From the NCBI GenBank assembly GCA_030685235.1, contig MU839120.1, positions 280,499-344,498 on the forward strand: 64,000 bases of DNA, in the 5' to 3' direction. This DNA comes from Copromyces sp. CBS 386.78. Taxonomy: Eukaryota; Ascomycota; Sordariomycetes; Sordariales; Sordariaceae. The notes beneath the pieces are model-generated. The model searched no databases and had not been told where the DNA came from. It saw only the letters and a list, made by a program, of their open reading frames with translations. Numbering within the stretch: position 1 is the first letter of the stretch; every line of letters starts with the position of its first letter. Both the position numbers and the translations under genes were made by a program. This document shows positions 60,421 to 64,000 of the stretch, piece by piece.

Positions 60421-63409
60421 ATAACCCTCCTGAGTCGATTGCCGTTGTCGGTTTTCGTTTTGGAGCATTTCCTGACCAGAAATCGGCGTTTCCGGTTTCG
60501 GCGTCGTTTTCCGTCGTTTTTAATAATTACGGAATTTAATTTAATTATTACTTTATTAATAAATAATTTATTTAAGTTTCATATTCTAATCGAAGGTAAA
60601 GTAGTAACTACGGCTACTATATTAAACAAAATTTAGCTTCCTAGCCTTTCGTTTATACTTTTACTCCTCTATTTCGTTAGGAAACCTATCCGCTTTATTG
60701 TCTCTAATTACTTCTAAAAGGGTATTAGGATTATTAACGAACTATAAGGGTTCTTAATAATATAATACTTTCTATCTAATAGGTAGGAATTAGAAGAAAT
60801 TGTTAAGTAGAAGAATATTAGTACCGTTAAATATTTTATACTAGTTTTCTAAAAATACTTGCTGCAACTTTTTATTAATAAAGTATATATTTCTTATCCC
60901 TAGTATAAACTTCTCGTTAATAATAAAATATTTATACTATTGAAGGTCTCGTTAAATATTAGATAGTTTATTACCGTTAAAATTGCTTAAAGTACTAATA
61001 TTAAATAGTAATTTAAACAGGGAATAAATAGTATAATCGTTAATATTATTAGCAGTTACCCTAGTAGGAATATAACGAATAATAAATTTAGGTAAGTTTT
61101 AAATTATAGTTATTTTAATAAATTTATAAAATAGTAGACAAATAAAGTAAGATTTATTAATATTACTTTTACTATTAATTTAAAGAAGTAATTATTCTAG
61201 TTTCTCATTATTAAAAATAGCTCGGTAATAATTAATAAATAAATTAAATACTATACATTATTCGTTGTTAAAAATATTATACGTATATTATATAATAAGT
61301 TCTAAATTTAGAAAATTAAAAATATTCTTCCGAAATTTCTAATAATTACTAGCTTAGCCAAAGAGTTTTTAATATTTAGTAGAATAATATTCATACTAAT
61401 TATAGTCGAAATCGATAGGGCGATTACTTAAAATTTGACTAATATCATTATTATTATTATTAATATAGTTGGGCATATCTCTAGCCATATTTTCCCAACC
61501 CGGCTTATTTACTTCTAGCTCTTAATTAGGCGGCTTAAAGTTATCTTCTAATTTTAGAAGTAAAAAGTAACCGTAATACTTATTTAAGTACTAATAACCT
61601 TTTTAATAGGCTATAAAAACTTCCGCATATATTTCGTAATGAATATTATTAACCGTAAAGAAATTATTTAACCGTCGATAAAAGTAATATAATATAAATT
61701 TAATACGATTAGAATTCTCTCGGTTATTTTCAATTTTATATACGGGAAAATAATTAAATACCTTTAATTTAGTACAATTTATAAAGGGTTTTAGCCGTAA
61801 TCCGAATTCGAATTTAGTAAAGAATTTAAAGTAAGATATATCGTTATACTGGTTTTTACAACTTATATACTTTTAATAATAGGACTTAATCTATTATACC
61901 TCGCTAATTACATTAATATAAATACCCGTAGTAAAATTATTATTAAGGGTTTTATTTACTACTTCTATTATAGTATTTTATCTTCTCCGTTTAGCCTAAA
62001 ATAAGTCTATATTAAGATTAGTAATAATAATACTTCTATAATTTCGATAGCGGTAATTAATTAATACAATAATTCGAATACTTTTTTATAAAGGAAGCTC
62101 TATAAATATATAATAGACTTCCTAAATAAATTAATTACGCTTAATAATAACCTTATTTATAAACTTTATTACAAATTACTTAATTAGTTACTTTAAATTA
62201 GAGAATGTCTTTTCGCACCGTTATAAAAGTCTTCCGGCACCGTCACCCTACCCACTTATATCCTTCCCGCGCGCTAATACACCCCAAAATTTTTAAGCCA
62301 ATTAAATCGCTCGCATCCAAATCGCGGTCTATATTCTACATCGCAATTATATTCTTTTATAAATTTCCCACTAGAAATCTAAGCATTATATTCTTTTATA
62401 AAATATTATATACCTAACCTACCTAGATATATACCCAAATATATATTTAGATTAGCTATTTTACAACGTACTTTACAACGTACTTAACGGTATAGTTGTA
62501 TATTACACAGTCGTACATCGCTCAATTAAATAATTAATTAATCGTATTCAATCTATATTAATTTATATAATAATAATCTATCTAGTTTTATTATATAATC
62601 GAATATTCTAAACCGCTAGCGAAAACTCTAAAATCTCCCTCCCTTACTAGCCTTATATATTAATTATACATATATTATATTATAAACCCTACGTACTTCC
62701 CCTACCCCGTATAAATTTACTTCCTCTCTCTTCTCCTCTTCTTCTACCCTTCTATATACTATTACGAAAGCGGCTTCGTCTAACCTATATAGCGGTTAAA
62801 TAATCGGCTCTATCCTTTTTATTTAAATTAACGCCCTTTTAATTAAATATATTTCGCTAAATAGAAGGGGTAATTTATATCGAAATTGTAGGATTCTAAC
62901 TTACTTTAAGTTATTAGCCCCGGCTAAGCTATAAATAAAACTTTCTTCGAAGTTATAATACTGCCGTTTAAAATTAAATTAATGCTATAGAAAGAAGAAG
63001 AATTTAAATATTAATTAGCGTAATTAACCGGGGAATATAAAATTCTAAGGCGAAGGGGGTATTATAGTAAAAATAACCCTTAAACTTCGTAACTTTATTA
63101 AACTCCTAATATTTCAAATATTAATCTTCGTTATTTAATAATTTAGTAAACTACTAAAAAGGGTAATAATCGAATTTATTAAATATAAATCATTAATTTT
63201 AATTAAAAAGGGATTCGAATATAGTATACGAATAGAGTAAACTATATTATATTATAAATTTGCTAGTATATAGCTCTAACTTATTAAAATCTAGCCTAGC
63301 CGCTATAAAAACTATACCGAATATAATATAATATTAATATACCACTTTATCGAAGGCTTTCTAATATACCTTTTTATAAGTTTCCTTCGCTTATAATTAG
63401 GCGAAATAT
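60421..63409. other. AT-rich, RIP-mutated sequence, elements not identified
   Basis: Still heavily RIP-mutated. The first ~200 bases (60420-60620) keep higher GC and may be the LINE 5' end. On the minus strand between about 62.2 and 61.3 kb a degraded coding sequence seems present (fragments such as NKPGWENMARDMPNY), but I cannot assign it to a transposon family. Two direct copies of TTTACAACGTAC occur near 62460-62483. Confidence 0.5.
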
Positions 63410-63827
63410 TTATTGAAACGCCCATCCTTCCACTGTGGAGGCGCTGAGGTCGGGCTCACCACCAAAGGTATCACGGAAGATCTCCGCCGTACCAAAGGTC
63501 GCGCGGTCCGTGAGCCCACCGAAGCGACGAAACTGGAAGGAGCGGCGGTTCTATCTATCCGGGTCCAATGTGCAGAAAATTCCGTGCTATTAACACTGTA
63601 TAACACTGTGTCTTGATCGCCCAAAAAGGAAATTCTTACATCATCGGGACACTTCCGCGAACTAAAATCATTCGGATCAACACCACCCCTCAACGAACGA
63701 ATGCATCCAAATGGAAAAACCGTCAAAATGTTCGCTTCAATTATGCGGTTATTTTGGTGTTTTTTACATCGTGTTACGAGGTCTGGTTGTTGAGAAAAAT
63801 CGAAAAGAAGAGGTTTTTTTTTTTTTG

Positions 63828-63957
63828 GAATGCGACCGTGGTGAATGCGACTATGGTGAATGCGACCGTAGTGAATACGACCGTAGTGAATGCGACCGTG
63901 ACTACGGTGAATGCGACTCACCGTGGTGAATGCGACTGTGAAGGATGTGACCGTGGA
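63828..63957 (+). repeat. 15-bp minisatellite-like array
   Basis: About eight copies of GAATGCGACCGTGGT with small variations and two units lengthened by 4-6 bases. A T run of about 13 bases lies just before it. Because the unit is a multiple of three, both strands stay open through it. Confidence 0.85.
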
Positions 63958-63965
63958 TAGTCGGT

Positions 63966-64000
63966 AAAAATAAAAATAAAAATAAAAATAAAAATAAAAA
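63966..64000 (+). repeat. TAAAAA hexanucleotide run
   Basis: Consecutive TAAAAA units run to the window edge. It is not telomeric (TTAGGG) sequence. It could be the simple-repeat 3' tail of a LINE continuing outside the window. Confidence 0.85.

Larger units (their letters stand above)
63410..64000. other. Unmutated sequence beyond the RIP tract, with short tandem repeats
   Basis: Base composition returns to normal abruptly near 63410. The minus strand is open from 63921 to 63397 (174 codons), but part of it is the tandem repeat and no family is recognisable, so I do not call it a gene. It ends with a 15-bp tandem array and a TAAAAA run. Confidence 0.45.

Noticed and set aside
63966..64000. 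Possible telomere or subtelomere repeat
   Set aside because: The unit is TAAAAA, not the TTAGGG telomere repeat of these fungi.

Overview
This is nuclear DNA of a filamentous ascomycete, most likely Neurospora or a close relative in the Sordariaceae. Genes are widely spaced and have short introns with GTAAGT-like donors and CTAAC/CTGAC branch sites. The gene content is typical of Sordariomycetes. Two long tracts (about 18.4-24.3 kb and 53.4-63.4 kb) are saturated with stop codons and TpA, with only C/T and G/A changes between the LTR copies I compared. That is the signature of repeat-induced point mutation (RIP). The Dicer gene model gives 1586 residues, close to my memory of N. crassa DCL-1.

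Layout. 0-0.5 kb: two small inverted-repeat structures. 2.1-4.6 kb: a large proline-rich, disordered protein (+). About 5.7 kb: a tRNA-like relic. 7.0-7.3 kb: a short coding-like segment. 8.2-10.6 kb: a KapC-type bZIP factor (-) with a long first intron. 12.2-13.6 kb: an amidohydrolase (-). 14.4-15.7 kb: a pterin-4a-carbinolamine dehydratase (+). 16.3-17.4 kb: ERG25 C-4 methylsterol oxidase (-). 18.4-24.4 kb: a complete but RIP-destroyed Ty1/copia element with 180-bp LTRs and a 5-bp target duplication, carrying a nested 444-bp TIR element. 25.3-27.5 kb: NCA2-family mitochondrial protein (+). 29.2-30.2 kb: SEC4/Rab8 GTPase (+). 31.5-37.7 kb: SLH1/ASCC3 double-cassette helicase (+). 37.9-39.2 kb: TAP42 (-). 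39.9-40.8 kb: pyridoxamine-phosphate oxidase (+). 41.6-46.4 kb: Dicer-like protein 1 (+). 47.4-48.9 kb: a Rab-like GTPase with a long insertion (-). 51.2-52.8 kb: a cytochrome b2-type lactate dehydrogenase (-). 53.4-63.4 kb: RIP-mutated repeats, including a Tad-type LINE on the minus strand. 63.4-64 kb: unmutated sequence with short tandem repeats.

Most genes are unrelated housekeeping genes: sterol synthesis, secretion, ribosome rescue, TORC1/PP2A signalling, vitamin B6 and lactate oxidation. The biological link within the window is genome defence. An intact dcl-1 (small-RNA production, meiotic silencing) lies between two islands of transposons killed by RIP. I found no clearly new multi-gene system. 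The most unusual items are the divergent Rab with a split G-domain, the LTR-by-LTR RIP gradient, the nested double-repeat TIR element and the 56-bp TIR element at the left edge. All exon joins were made by eye and have no transcript support.
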